NCBI GenBank assembly: GCA_032718475.1
Contig: JAUCBJ010000519.1
Coordinates: forward strand, 1 to 64,000
DNA: 64,000 bases
Reading direction: 5' to 3'
From: Nemertoderma westbladi
Lineage: Eukaryota; Xenacoelomorpha; Nemertodermatida; Nemertodermatidae
This document shows positions 1 through 12,885 of this stretch, piece by piece. The notes below the pieces were generated by a model. It did not search any database. It was not told where the DNA came from and was given only the letters and a program-made list of their open reading frames with translations. Position 1 is the first letter of the stretch; each line of letters starts with the position of its first letter. The position numbers and the translations under genes are program-made.

Positions 1-48
1 GATATACTGCTGTACTTGCACTGTCATTTCCGAGTATTTGTAATCGTA

Positions 49-1335
49 ATGGCGAGTTCTGTTGCTGGGGATGACGAGAACCTTCATCGTACTACCGACC
101 ATAGTGATTCTGGTCCTACGATCATTATTAATGGTGTCCTCTGCTATGCGTGGCATCGTCACAATCACGGCGAGCCCCATAATCACACTATAAAAACTAT
201 GAACTGCTGGTCGGACTTCTCATTTAATGAGATTGCTTCTGCTCGAGCTGTTCTAATTGATTTGCTACATAATGATAGAAGCGAGTTATATAAGCGTGTG
301 TCTAGGCGCCACACAGGTGATGGCAAGCGAGAATCCTACATCAAGGATATGCTGGATATATTCGAGTTCAGTGGGTTTTTGGAGCTAAAACCGCGTCCAT
401 TATTCGTCGTACACGATTTCTCCTTACTTCCTCCCATCTTACCTGACAGCATCCGGCTGGCATCCACGATATCGGATGTTGATACTATCAAATCAAGATT
501 ATCTGCTCTTGAAAACCGACTACCTGGTTTGTCTGCCGTTATTTCGAATACTTCCTCTCCGCTGACCGCCCCGCTGAACTGGTCTGATGAAGTCGAGTTG
601 GTGGAAATCGAATCGGATGCTACCAAGATATCTGAGGATGCAACCGAGATATCTGAGGTAGCGACTGAGCAGGATTCTGATCGAGCAGAACCAATAGGTG
701 ATCTAAACTTTGCTGCGGCTGTAGTTGGGGTTGCTCGAGATTCTCAGTCTGGTCCTAATACTGGAACTAGAAAACGATACTCTGTGCGCCTGGTAAATCG
801 CCAACTTGGAGGGAGTTCTACTCCCATCCAAGGGGGTGACGGGTTTACTACTGTGCCATCTAAGAAACGCAATAAACGTAATAAACGCAAAGCGGAACCA
901 ACAGAGGCGTCTAAGAATGCTCAAGGACTTGAACCACGGAGAACTCAAAGTTCCGATCCTCCAACGATAAATATTGGGACCAAATCCTCGCGTCGGTGGA
1001 ATCCTCCACTGGTCGGTACGGGATCATCATCCACGCTGCGCGGGATTGCTCCTATGAGTAAAGTTTTCGTATCACGATTGGATCCAAACCACTCAGTCTC
1101 TGAAATTGAATCTTATGTGAAATCAACTTTCGACATTGCAGTAGATTCAATCAAGAACATTGCTCCTCAACACTCGTCCTATAGTTCGTTTCTTATAACT
1201 TGCAAGCAAGAGGATGCAGAAAAACTGGTACTCCCTGAAAATATGTCCCTATGGCCTGGCTCCTGCTTAGTTAAGCTATGGGAACATCGCGATAAACGAC
1301 GTTCAGCGACTACTGCAACTTCCAAACAAACATAA
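49..1335 (+). CDS. LINE ORF1 protein (gag-like, RNA-binding)
   Basis: I chose the ATG at 49 because the frame upstream has only non-ATG starts. The protein has 428 residues. The N-terminal third is rich in His, Cys and Trp and has no motif I recognise. The middle is Ser/Thr-rich with a basic stretch (KKRNKRNKRK) that may bind nucleic acid or serve as a nuclear signal. The last 100 residues start at KVFVSRLDP and look like the small RRM-like domain found near the C-terminus of many CR1-group ORF1 proteins. The same domain occurs in the copy at 59.7-60.0 kb. In LINEs this protein packages the element RNA. The stop is followed after 2 bases by the ORF2 start, which suggests reinitiation or coupled translation. 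Confidence 0.75.
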   Translation: MASSVAGDDENLHRTTDHSDSGPTIIINGVLCYAWHRHNHGEPHNHTIKTMNCWSDFSFNEIASARAVLIDLLHNDRSELYKRVSRRHTGDGKRESYIKDMLDIFEFSGFLELKPRPLFVVHDFSLLPPILPDSIRLASTISDVDTIKSRLSALENRLPGLSAVISNTSSPLTAPLNWSDEVELVEIESDATKISEDATEISEVATEQDSDRAEPIGDLNFAAAVVGVARDSQSGPNTGTRKRYSVRLVNRQLGGSSTPIQGGDGFTTVPSKKRNKRNKRKAEPTEASKNAQGLEPRRTQSSDPPTINIGTKSSRRWNPPLVGTGSSSTLRGIAPMSKVFVSRLDPNHSVSEIESYVKSTFDIAVDSIKNIAPQHSSYSSFLITCKQEDAEKLVLPENMSLWPGSCLVKLWEHRDKRRSATTATSKQT

Positions 1336-1337
1336 AC

Positions 1338-4182
1338 ATGAAGATAGCATCGTACAACACAAACTCAGTTCGTACGGCATCCAGCCTCCATGTTATTAAC
1401 AAACTTATGGATGACTGTGATGTGCTTCTTATTCAGGAACACATGCTTCCCAAGCAGAATCTAAACTTTTTAGACTCTATCAATGTTAACTTCAGCGGAT
1501 TTGGAAACTCTCCAGTTAACTTATCAGACAGACTCCTAATTGGTAGACCTCATGGTGGGCTGGGAATCCTATGGAGGAAAACTTGCGGAAATATTGTTAA
1601 GATAATAGACTCCTCTGACACACGACTGCTGGTCTCCATGTTAACGCTGGCACCGGATATATCAATCCTGCTGGTCAATGTGTACTTTCCCTATGAATGT
1701 GCGGACAATCAGGATGAATATTTAGAATGTCTCGGCAAACTCGAATCGATTATTGAAACATCCGGCAGCAATTACATATTGTGTTTGGGTGACTTCAATT
1801 CCGCTCCAAACCGCAACTTCTATACTTCTTTAATGGAAATGTGTGATGAAGCGGCCATACAGATATTAGATGTGGATATGTTACCTCCCGATACCTACAC
1901 GTACGTCAGCCCATGCTATTCAGCTACTTCTTGGTTGGATCACTGCTTGGTTTCGAGAGATGCTAAGTCACTGGTTAGTGATATATCTGTAGAATATGGT
2001 CTATCAATATCGGATCACTTACCGCTAATAATCACTGTCAAACCTCCTGCGCCATCAGATAGTGGAGCACCGACAAAAACTGGAACTCCAAATCCGGCGA
2101 GCTCATGCCCCAATAATGAGAGGCCGTGTTGGTCAAAGGCTACTGATAAAGATAAACTTGCCTATGCTGATAAGTGCGATGAGCTTCTGCGGAAAGTATC
2201 AGTTCCATGGTCTGCCATCAATTGCACTACTACAAACTGTTCACAACACACTGCCAACATTGATAAATTTTACAATGATATAGTGAATGCTATGCGGTCT
2301 GCAGACTCAAACACAATTCCCCAAACCAATAATCTTCGAGATAACAACGCAGGCTGCACTAAACACATTCCTGGTTGGAACGAGATGGTTCGTTCCAAGT
2401 ATTCTCATTCAAGGGAGCTGTTTTTGCTGTGGCGACAACTTGGAAGTCCGAAGTCTGGATTGCTGCACCAACAGGTTCTCAAGGCGAAGGCGCAGTTTAA
2501 GCTGGCACTCCGTCAGTGTAGAAAAGCAGAGTCTCAGACTCGATCCAACCGTCTAGCTGAGTCATTATCGAGCGAAGACAGCAAGAAATTCTGGAATAAT
2601 GTTAAATCTCAGTCGACCACACGTTCTACACCGCCTAACTCGGTGGATGATGCAGTTGGATCCGCTGAAGTATGCGGGATGTGGGCCAACAAATATGAAT
2701 CTATATTTAATTCAGTTAAACCGGATCAGTCACCCGACTCGGAACGGGTATATGCTGCAGTTTCCAATGTGCAATTTAGTATTGATATGCTTGTGTCTCC
2801 TAAAGAAATTACTACCGCTATCAATGAGCTAAAGTTAGATAAGGCGGCAGGACATGATTTTATTTATTCTGAGCACATTTTATATTCATCTAATCGTCTT
2901 AATATTTATATTAGTTTTTTTATTTTCTTGTTTTTTTATACATGGTTTTTTACCTTCCAATTTGATGCGTTCTAATATCTTGCCGGTATTGAAAGATAGG
3001 AATGGTAGTGTTATCGAATCTAATAATTACCGTCCCATTGCTTTGGCAACGATTCTCGGTAAGCTATTGGAAATCGTAATATTACAGCGAATTGAAAATC
3101 TCATTACAACAACCGATAACCAGTTTGGTTATAAACGTGGGACCGGCACGGAGTTGTGTATATTTACAATTAAGGAATTAATTAATTATTATTTAAGGAA
3201 TGGCTCCAACGTATATATTTGTTTCTTGGACGCTTCAAAGGCTTTCGATAAGATCAATCATACCAAACTATTTAGTAAACTTTTACTTAGAGGGGTACCA
3301 AACTATATTTTACGTGTGATCCATTTTTGGTATACTAATCAGTCAATGGTTATATTATGGGATGGTTATATGTCTAATCCATTTGGCTGCTCCAACGGAA
3401 CTAGACAGGGAAGCATATTGGCTCCTTACTTCTTCAATCTATATAATGATAAATTAAGTGTACAATTATCTAGCTGTGGGCTCGGCGCACGACTTGGATA
3501 TGTAGCTGTCAATCATTATTTTTATGCGGATGATATATGTCTTATATCTACGTCGCCTAGTGCCTTACAATCACTTGTTGACATTTGTTCTGATTATGCG
3601 TATTGCAACTCCATTACATTTAATGCTAAGAAATCTAAATGTATATTTTTACACAGTTCTCACCGTTTAACAATTCCTAATACAATGATCGTACTGGACA
3701 GTGTTGTGCTTGAATGTGTTCCTAAATATAAATATCTCGGTCACTATATCACATCTGATTTCTCGGATGATACTGATATTAGGAACCAAACTAGATCTTT
3801 TTACGCACGTGCTAATTTGCTTATTAGGACCTTCAGTAACTGCTCTCCCCATGTGAAGCTACAATTGTTTATTTCTTATTGCTCTAATGTTTATTGTAAT
3901 GCTCTTTGGGCTGACAGCTATTTTTGTGAGTCAACTCTTAATCGATTAAATGTAGCGTATAACAACACAGTGCGACGTTTATTTGGTTTTAAACGCGATG
4001 ACAGTGCTAGTGGTATGCTGGTCTCCCTTGGCCTTAAATCAATTGTACATATCCGACGCTTTTCACTATTTAGTTTATTTAATCGTGTAGCCAACTCGCA
4101 AAATTCTATTTTAATTAATATTAGCTGTATATGTTTTAACGTGTCTCAGGTATACGATAGTTACCTGAGATGCCGAATTTAA
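1338..4182 (+). pseudogene. LINE ORF2: AP endonuclease plus reverse transcriptase, one frameshift
   Basis: The first part (1338-2975) opens with an apurinic endonuclease domain: ASYNTNS at the start, QEH near residue 35, GDFNS near 155, a WLDHCLVS segment near 200 and SDHLPL near 225. The reverse transcriptase continues in another frame from about 2920 to 4182, with FLDASKAFD, the TRQGS turn and the catalytic YADD box at about 3524-3535. The two parts join across T-rich runs at 2910-2950, where one indel separates them. Apart from that shift both catalytic domains look intact, so the copy may be recent, or the shift may be a sequencing error in a homopolymer. Endonuclease nicking and RT would act together in target-primed reverse transcription. 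Confidence 0.85.
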
Positions 4183-4331
4183 ATTAACTTGTACCCTCTC
4201 TTTTTATTGTCTTTTTTAGTATAGTTTTAATTTGTAAATATAGTGTAATGTGCTCTATGGATATTTTAATATTAATATTCGGATTAAATGAGAAATAAAT
4301 AGATAATATATCAGTTGCGGTTCCCGACTCT

Positions 4332-6310
4332 ATGAGAGACCCCCTTACTGATCACCTCAAGAATATAATTCAGAGAGACAGATATAAAACTGAGGAGTTA
4401 GACTCCCTTTCTGTGGATCTCGACTTGAAGTGTGGTGAGGCAGAGAGACCCATTATTTCTGAGAACGCAATTGATCACGCCATCTTACATCTCAGTCACA
4501 ACGAAGCTCCTGACAATAGGATGATGACAGCTGAGCACCTCATCTACTCGGATAAGGACTATGTTTGTTCACGCATCGCTCTTCTTCTCAACATATCTAT
4601 TAGTATTGGTGCAGTTCCATCGCTTTTCGGAGAAACCGTTCTGACGTGTCTTTACAAAGGCAGAGGTAAGGACAGCCTGCAGCCCGCATCATACCGCCCC
4701 ATATCTTCAACAAGTATTTTCTCCAAAACAATGGAAGCAGTAATACTGATGGAATACCTACATAATATTATGCAGGATGATGGATATCAATTTGCCTACA
4801 AGAAGCGTATCGGGATGGATGTTATAATAAGTGCTGTTCTGGAATGCATTGAACTGTATCGCAGCTGAGGGTCGGGTGTATACTGTATATGCCTGTCAAA
4901 TGGACGTTGCTGCTGCGTTTGACAGTGTTAATTACCTAGATCTGTTCTCAATACTGGCCGACTATATTGATCCCTTCATATGTCGAGCACTCCTTAGTTA
5001 GGCGGGGTAGCTCAGTCGGTTGAGCGCCGGGCCTGCAATCTATTGGTTGTAGGTGCAGCCCCGCCAGTGTCCACTCAGCCTTTCATCCGCTTGGGTCGAT
5101 AAAATGAGTACCAGTTAAATAACTGGGAGCAAATCTTGGGATAGGAGTAGCGCCCACCTCTACCCTCGGGTAGCAGCTATCGAAAGAGGACCCTTCGGGT
5201 CGCCTCCGGCTTCGGCCGACTGTTTGCTTTTTTTTTTTGCCTTAGTTACTACCAACAGAGTACAATGTTTGTAAAAATTAATGGTCTTATAGATACTCAA
5301 GGCTTCTTGATGTTCAATGGCATCAAACAGGGCTCAGTACTGTCTGCAGCCCTTTTCAACTTCTTTACTAGGGACACTTTTGTCATAGGTGATATACCAG
5401 AAGGATGCCGAATCTCCAGTCTATTGCTTAATAACATGTCGTGTGCGGCATGTTGACATCCTCCTCCTTGGGACCTCCAAAAAAAATATAGAGCGCATGG
5501 CTTCCCATATAAACTCAGATTTATCAAAACTCAACCTTCAGTTAGACCCTGCTAAAACAAGCTGGACCTTTCTGAGCGCCCACGATGAGAGAAATAAGTA
5601 CCCCATCAAGATGTTAAATATCAACAATCGCCTACATAGAATGTCTCTCAACATAACCTTTCTTGGGGTTTCTATCAGTGCACTTAACAACACTTCCAGC
5701 GACATAATTCAGGCAATAGCCACTTTAACTAGTAGGTTCATGCGGAATGGATGGACAACCAAGCATTACTCAGTTTCCACAGTTGCACTGGTTTGGAGGG
5801 CGTATGCAGTGTCGTCCCTCCTCTACAAGTTCACACTATCCTATGGTCAACTCAGCCAGTGAGAAAGTACTTGTGTCGAACGGTACTATAGGAGTCAACT
5901 GCGAAGGATCCTGCATGTAGGAAAATATGTGTCCAATGATATCCTCTATAACCTCCTTGCAACCCTCCCGCTTGTCTATGAAGCCTACAAAGCTTGCTTA
6001 GGAACTGTGCTAAGATCCCTCAGGTGTCCCAACACGGCCTTACATCACACCATACGTGTCGCTACCCAACTCAATAAAGGATCATACCAGGTGCTCGGCG
6101 CTGTTTACAACAAGGCCGCATCTAACTGTCATCTACCAACTATCTCATCATCTGCAACTACAAATATAATTAGATGAATATTTTTAATAGAATCACTATG
6201 CTGGTTCTAACGTTTGAGCAGGCTTCTGACATAACTTTCATTAGATACTGTCTCACACCAAACGGAATCCCTTTTGATGCACGACACCAGGCTTGCTAGA
6301 CTACTTCAAC
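4332..6310 (+). pseudogene. Second LINE family (B), 5'-truncated and broken RT
   Basis: The frames at 4332-4868, 4890-5000, 5265-5456, 5389-5862 and 5929-6177 encode successive RT segments, including YRPIS, QFAYKKRIG and a thumb-like TFLGVSIS region. A SINE sits inside it at 5001-5239. The palm motif that should hold YADD, near 5440, is lost to a frameshift and substitutions. A better copy of the same family, with YADD present, is at 15.2-17.5 kb. There is no endonuclease part. The 3' UTR probably runs to about 6.5 kb, but I cannot place its end. Confidence 0.75.
5001..5239 (+). mobile_element. tRNA-derived SINE inserted in LINE B
   Basis: The 5' head is tRNA-like: GGCGGGGTAGCTCAGTCGG carries a box A, and a weaker box B follows near 5047. 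Next is a domain containing GTCGATAAAATGAGTACCAG, which I recall as part of a conserved central domain of metazoan (notably cephalopod) SINEs. The element ends in a T-rich tail. It is flanked by a perfect 9-bp target-site duplication, CCTTAGTTA, at 4992-5000 and 5240-5248. Removing the SINE and one duplication restores the LINE reading frame across the site. Confidence 0.85.
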
Positions 6311-6529
6311 ATTTAGTTACACTTCCCTTCCGGTATTAATATGTCCATTGTCCAGCCAGTCCATGTCCACAGCTCACTTCAGCTTCATTCCCTATTCCTT
6401 ACAAATTTTTTTTAAATATCTTTTTATATCTCTGTTTCCCGTAAATACATTTTAGTATATTATCGACGGCAAAGTCTACAGCTTTCTTATATTCGAGTTT
6501 ATTTCCGTCTGTAGCTTTATCCGGTCAGG
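6311..6529. other. LINE 3' flank, no gene seen
   Basis: T-rich sequence between the two LINEs. It is probably the 3' UTR of the upstream element; I see no coding signal. Confidence 0.4.
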
Positions 6530-9500
6530 TCAGGTATTCTAGGTCATTGATCAAGAAAACTTGCCACCTCCATGCAGCATAAAGGAGGTGCCACCTGTAG
6601 CTGCATAGACCCTCTTACTAGGGCAAATCTGATCCTGTAACTAGGACCCCCTTCGTTCTGGGATAAGGACGCCGTTGGTCCTGGATTAAGGACCCATATA
6701 CTTGGCTGCAGGAGTATATGGCCTGGCCAGGCAGATGGTGATCTCCAGGAGTAGAGTGTTCTCATGTTCACTCATGTGCACTTCACTGCGACCTGCACCT
6801 GGCAGCAGGGGTACAGGGCATGACCCAGCAGATGAGCTGCACAGCCAATGGTGGGTCATGTGCGCCAGTGTAGATATGGGTGATGGGCCTCATATCTGAC
6901 TCACTGCGACACCCACCCTGTGGAACGGCAAACCAGGGTGTGGTATTTGCCCAGAGAGCTGACTCGGCAAAAAAGCACCCCCCAACCCCCCACTATGGAT
7001 TACATTAGTAATGCGGAGGTCCGGCCACTAGAGGCCAGTGGAATTACCGGACACAATCGGCCTCACAGGCGTCAGTTATCTCCTGACCGGCTGCCTGTCT
7101 CACCCCCTACTGGAGAGAGAGAGAAGCCAACAATTCTTTGAGTCCCTTTCCTGATGACCTTTCTCGCCCAAACCCCGGGTCACCAGGGAGGCCAGATTGT
7201 GAGGGGGAGAGGGATTCTGGAGTTGGGGGCTACTCTCATGTTCCACCCCGACCAACAAAGCCATTGGTGAATCTGAGGCAAGTCACTAGACTAGCCTCAG
7301 TAAACACCCTAACACTCGGGTCCCCAATGCGACAAGGTGAGCTGACTGCCTTGGCAGATAAGCTTTCTCTTAGCGCAGTGGGTGTTCAAGAGCACCGAAT
7401 GCAGACTGGACAGACTGATGAGGTTCTGATTAAGGACATGGGGGGTGGTTGGCGACTCGCCCTGGCGTCAGCAGATGATAGTGGCAATGGTGGTATTGGT
7501 CTATTGATGAATCCAACTGCACATGCAGCATTGGACAAAATAGACCAAATCTCTAACCGCATCATCCGTTGCCACTTCTCATGTTCTGGAAGACTGGCTA
7601 AGAAATTTCCTAAGGTGGTTCTGATTGTGTGCTACTCTCCAACTAGTGTTGCCCCTGTAGAGGAGGTGGAAAATTTCTACCACAATCTACAAGCAGCTAC
7701 TGATGGAGTGGATCAGCATGCATTCTTAACATTCCTGGGAGACTTTAATGCAAGTCTGCATCAATCACCTACATCGCCCTGGGTAAGTGCAATAGTGTCA
7801 ACCGAAATTCCGTCCATCTTCAGGATTTTATCTTTGGAAATGGATTGTTTTCGGCTGGAACCCAGTTCAAGAAGCGAACTGGAAAGCTATGGACTGATTG
7901 TGGACCCAGTGGTCACAAGTCCCAGATAGACCATATTCTGTTTCGTAGGAAGTACAGGAGCTCTATACAAGACTGTAATGCATTTACACTTCGACCCTTC
8001 TCCAGTGATCACCGCCTTATAGTGGCCAAGGTAAGACTTGCGTGCTAGCAGAACAAAGAAATCTGCCTTGCCGCGGCATGACTGGTCCTCTCTGTTGCAA
8101 CAGCCAAGTGTGAGATCCGGCTTCACACTACAGCTGAGCAACAGGTATGAGGTTCTTGCCTCTGAGGCGGCAGATCACTGCGAGGGCTATACTGCCTTCA
8201 CAGAAGCAGTTAAGTTAGCAGCTGCAGAAACAGTTCCTGTATACCCTCGAAACAGGAAATGGGCCCCCTGGACTGACAACAAAATCCAGAAGTGCCGAAA
8301 TGACCTATATAAGGCGCAGAAAGAGTCCCGACTCAAACAGACTACAGCGGCCAAGAATGCAGTTAAGGCTGCATCTAGGTCCCTGAACAGGCAGTACTCT
8401 GTTAATCTACAGGAGCTAATAAACCAACAAGTTGATGCCTTCAATGATGCTGACGACAAAAGACAATCATCACAGGCATGGAAATCGATCAACTTGCTTA
8501 CTGGGCGGAAAAGCCAACCAACCACCAAGGTTAAGGCTGAATCACCAGCCGATCGCCTCAATGGTTGGAAGGGCCACTTTGAAACGCTCCTCAATAATGA
8601 CAGGGTATTGCCTGATAACTTTATAGAAGTAAAAGTGTCTGAGTCTGTACTCCCAGATATTTCCATTGGTGATATCTCCTTTGCAGAAATGAAGGCTGCT
8701 GCAAAGAGCATTAAGACCAATCGTGCCAGTGGAGTAGATGGTGTTCCCCCTGAGGTCTTTAAAATACCTGAGTGTTTAAAGCTCATCTATCCCATCATAG
8801 TAGACATGTACCGTACAACAAGAGTCCCACAAGAAATGAAAACAAATAAGTTGGTGCCAGTTCCCAAGACGGGCAACCTAACACTCTATGGTTCTTTTCG
8901 GGGAATCTCATTGATCTCGATTGCTGCAAAGCTATACAATAGAATTCTATTAAATCGCATCAGGGATCCCATTGAGAGACTGCTCCGTGGAAATCAGAAT
9001 GGGTTCCGTAAAGGTCGTGGGACCATGGAGCCCACTTTAGCACTTAGAAGGATAATTGAAGAGTTATCAAAAAAGAAAGACAGGCATCTGGCTGTTATCT
9101 TTGTTGACTTCTTCAAGGCCTTTGATTAGTCTCTCGCTCACGTATGTTCAGCATACTTTCATTATATGGGATTCCTGATGAAATTATTGCAGCAATCAGA
9201 TCAGTATACGATGGTTCGACAACATTTGTGTCTACTGTTGACGGTGACACAGAACCATTTGAAGTGTTATGGGGCGTCCTCCAGGGAGACACACTTGCAC
9301 CATTCTTGTTCATAATTGTGGTTGACCATGTTCTATGCATGTCCTTAGATCATCATAATGATGATGGGGTGATGATAACTCCGCCTACTGGCTCCAGAAG
9401 TCGAGGAAATCCTGCCAAGTACCTAACTGATCTAGACTTTGCTGATGACTTAGGAGTACTTTCAGAATCACTAGAGGGAGCCCAACGGCTCCTCAGCTCA

Positions 9501-10240
9501 TTAGAACATGCTGCTTCTAGTGTTGGTCTTTTTATTAACTCCAGAAAGACCTCAATTTTGACAGTTAACTTTGAAAGTCCTCAACAAGTCTCTGATCGGA
9601 TGAGCATAAGCTCAAAATATGGTATGCTTGAGCATGTGGACGACTTCTGTTACCTGGGGTCATGGATCCGGAAGTCAGGTGAGGACCTTCGAATACGTAA
9701 GGGAAAGGCATGGACAGCCTTGAATAGGCTTTCCAGGATTTGGAAGTCACCGAGAATTAATCGGAAACTTAAGGTCCGATTATTTAGAGCAGCAGTAGTT
9801 CCAGTACTCCTCTATGGGTGTCCATGCTGGGCTCTAACTGCTAAACACCAAATCTCTGGATGGTACATTCACAAGAATGCTACGCCGGGTTCATTGTGTC
9901 AAGTACAATGCACACATCTCCAACCAGACACTATATAACATTGGAGGTGTCTCATTGGTTCCCCCAAGCTTGACACTAGAACAAAATCGCACCCGCTTTA
10001 CAGGACATTGCTTTCGCCGTGAGGACCAACCAGTGCATAATCTTGTACTTTGGCAGTCTCATAGAGTGAATAAGCATGGTGGACAGCCCATGACTTTCTT
10101 GAGATGCATCTTAAAGGACACTGGCCTTGAAGATACGGATGATCTAGCAAATGTCATGGGTGATAGGGAGTTGTGGCGGTGCAATTTTGTCGCATTCTTA
10201 AAAATGCAGCTGCAATGCAGCATGCCGATCCTAGTAGCTT
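6530..10240 (+). mobile_element. RTE-like LINE, near full length, dead
   Basis: This is the longest copy of the family whose 3' end recurs at 18.6, 31.2, 39.0, 41.0, 49.7, 53.5 and 57.5 kb. The 5' part (about 6530-7140) looks like an untranslated leader; 7060-7320 matches the partial copy at 59.0 kb. The coding part follows at 7138-10284. Copies end at GCATGCCGATCCTAGTAG followed by TAG/GTA microsatellite, a tail type typical of RTE elements. Confidence 0.8.
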
Positions 10241-10284
10241 TATCCCAGTTGAACTTTAATTGTCTTATTTTATTATTCATATGA
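7138..10284 (+). pseudogene. RTE-like endonuclease/reverse transcriptase polyprotein, multiply broken
   Basis: The frames 7138-7929, 7845-8048, 8038-9129, 9144-9938 and 9877-10284 follow one another. The endonuclease has GVQEHRMQ near 7380 and FLGDFNAS near 7735. It resembles proteins often mis-annotated as craniofacial development protein 2-like. The RT has FVDFFKAFD near 9105 just before an in-frame TAG, a LQGDTLAP turn near 9280 and FADD near 9440. The C-terminal region (GHCFRREDQPV) is the part most often copied elsewhere in the window. At least three frameshifts and one stop make this copy non-functional. Confidence 0.85.
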
Positions 10285-10299
10285 TTGTTGCTATTGGAT

Positions 10300-12400
10300 G
10301 AGTGGGGTCACCTTTACACTCCAGGTTAAAGTTTGCAAGCACTGCATCGTGGTCGGAATAATTATCTATAGTATCGTCCTTATATAAACATGGCCACTAC
10401 TAATGAGTTCAAGGCAATCAACCAACGTAATCACATGATCAATATATGACGACGTTTTAATTCCGTGTCCGCGAAAGGTTATTATCGGTCCACTAAATTG
10501 GTTGTAGGAGTCAGCGGCGCACAGGTTATTATTATTTAAAAATTCATCAAGACCGCTTACACCTGGTCACTTCGTCGACACCCACTTCGACCTCTTACAG
10601 TCGTTATGGTGTTATTTAGCTGCGCCCTTTTCCCCTGTAAGTTGCCAAGGTCAGCGTTAGAGTCTATGAGTATAATTTGGACACAACCGGGATATTGATT
10701 AATTATCGAACGTAAGCGACCCAGAAAACTGTAATATAGAGTTGAATCTTTGGATTGGTCCGGAGCATATCAAGACAACACAATTATTGGTGTCTCACAG
10801 TTTTGCAACTCGGCAATGACCCCAATAATATCGTCTCCGCCGCTTACCTGCGACCAAGTCTTTATGATTTCCTTCCTGAATAAAAGAGCGATGCCGCCAG
10901 CCCCACGTGTACGGTTTGGGTTCCCCATTGGGTGGCTGACGGTGTATACGGAATGTAAATTCGGGTTGTGCGTCTGGAGTCTTGTCTGGCATTCCATATC
11001 ATCTAACCAGTGTTCCTGCAGTCCAAGAAAATCGCAGTCATCAAGCAGTTTGTCAATATAGTCTGTGTTGCTGGTATATCCGTTTGTATTAAATGTGTAA
11101 CATCTTACTGCGTTTAGCTTTCTGCCATCCTCAGTACTATGTATGTCAAACCCGATACCATTTGGCTTGGTCCCTATTACGATCAGCAAAGTATGTGGGG
11201 TGGGTTGTCCTGTGTAGTCTCGTTCCATTCTTGCATTTTCTTGCCTGTGGGAATCCCGTTGCCACCGGCTGTGTCTGTAGTTGTCGCGGTTAATACCATG
11301 GCTGTTCCGTGTGCCGCGGGTTATACAGCCAGTCACGACATTTTATCCCTTCTGGTCAGAATCAAGTTTCCTTCATTCTTTCGGAGTCGTTTTTACTAAC
11401 GGTTATACGAATGTTGATTGTATTTCGGTTGATCCTTGTTGTTGCGCGTTGTACTGAAATTTTACGCTGATTTAAGTATTCCAGAACATCATCGACTCTG
11501 TATTTTTACGGGATATTCCATTGACAAAGACAGCATGGACTTTTCCACAGTCAGAGCATTGTAGCTCTGCCGATTGTTTACCCTCAGTCAATAACTTGTT
11601 AGAGTTTATAGGGACCTGTCTGGGAAGAAGGTTGCTTTGGATGGGTGCTCTATTGGTATGATGTTCTGTGGACGTTTGTACTTTACGTACATCGGCAATC
11701 TGTTCTTTTGGTAAGACACTGTAGTCCAGTCATTAGCGTTGGTTATTGCCACTGCTGCATTGAACTCTGATTCTCTGGTTTCGGAAATATAGTTTTTGTC
11801 AGCTGTTACTTTCACCTTTGGTGAAGCTGGATGAGACTCTATTGAGTCGACGATAATGTATTCTTAGTTCGACTTTTCTGTATCAGTTAGACTTGTGGAA
11901 GTGGGGATAATTGTTGTTCTGATGACCTCGCATTGCGGCTGAGGTTCTAGAATAGTTTTTTACTGACTCGCACGTCGCACGTAATTCTCGGAGTTGTGTT
12001 TCCAAAATAATGCGTTGGTGTCGTTCGATGCTGAGTTCGTCATTAACAGTTCCCAGACGCTCGTTAAGTTTATTATTGTCATTCTCAACTATGCAGATGT
12101 GAGCTTGTAGAGCAGATACGGTGGCAATTAAGTCGTTTTTAAGACCTTCTAACGTAATTATTTCGCGGTCGTTAGAGGAGTTCGCCTGTCGTAGACGTTT
12201 GTGGCATGGTTCAGTTAAAAGTCCATTCGATTGGCATCGCAACAGTTCCAGAATATCTGTTGCCATAGCGGTTGCGCTAGTTCGTGGTTGCAGCTGGAGG
12301 GAAGCCTGTTGGATGGGGGACGTTAATTTTATAACTGATTTAAAAAGGGCGTCGCAAATTTCAGTCATTTGATCCAAAGTTTACTTATCGGTATCTTTAA
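10300..12400 (-). mobile_element. LINE family C, minus strand, 3'-truncated: ORF1 and endonuclease
   Basis: Read on the minus strand, 12377-11883 encodes a 164-residue ORF1 protein with a central coiled-coil-like stretch rich in Leu, Glu, Asn and Arg. 11815-11606 encodes a second ORF1 piece. 11336-10770 encodes an endonuclease start (FNTNGYTSN, then GLQEHWLDD and GAGGIALLFR). A degraded continuation (ILIDSNAD, for a GDxN-type motif) lies near 10650. No reverse transcriptase follows, because the element stops where the RTE-like LINE ends. Frames are broken between 11.3 and 11.6 kb. Confidence 0.7.
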
Positions 12401-12693
12401 AGCATCTTTTCTAGGGAATTTAGCGATGTTGTAGCCGGCGTTTTGGTTGGATTGGATTGATTGGTTGGGTAATACTTTATTGTGACATGCAACTTTTACA
12501 TACAGTCTTACCATATTTATGACATTTATAAGCGGATAGTTTGAGTTAGTTAAATACGGAATCATTGAAACAGAGAGCTCCTCACGTCAAAGAACCCCAA
12601 AGTTAGTGCAACCCTGTGATTTGGCGTGGTTGCAAGCCAAAAAATAACAACCTCATCAAATTACGGTAATAAATTATTATCATTGTTTTGCAC

Positions 12694-12699
12694 TTTATT
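12694..12699 (-). promoter_or_regulatory. Poly(A) signal of the NACHT-WD gene (candidate)
   Basis: AATAAA on the minus strand, about 190 nt past the stop codon at 12886. The rest of 12400-12885 is taken as 3' UTR and flank; nothing else is visible there. Confidence 0.5.
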
Positions 12700-12885
12700 T
12701 CACGACAATACTCATATAACTTTAACGTTAACAGTGATTCAGTTGAGGTTACGTATAGTTTGAGCTAACACGGCCTAAAGTATGATTAGTGTGACCCGTA
12801 ATACAGAAGTACCAGCAGCTGTCAACTTAGCTAATTAGCACATAATTATCTAATAGTCCATCCGTCGACACAACCCAGAGTTCCT

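Larger units (their letters stand above)
1..4315 (+). mobile_element. CR1/L2-like LINE, nearly full length
   Basis: The element holds an ORF1, an ORF2 with endonuclease and reverse transcriptase, and a short AT-rich 3' UTR ending near a run of AAATAAATAGATAATA. It lies at the window edge, so its 5' UTR is cut off. A related, more damaged copy lies at 59729-61745. The clade call (CR1/L2 group of the jockey-like LINEs) rests on the order of the ORFs and on the remembered look of the RT; a Repbase or Dfam comparison would settle it. Confidence 0.85.
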
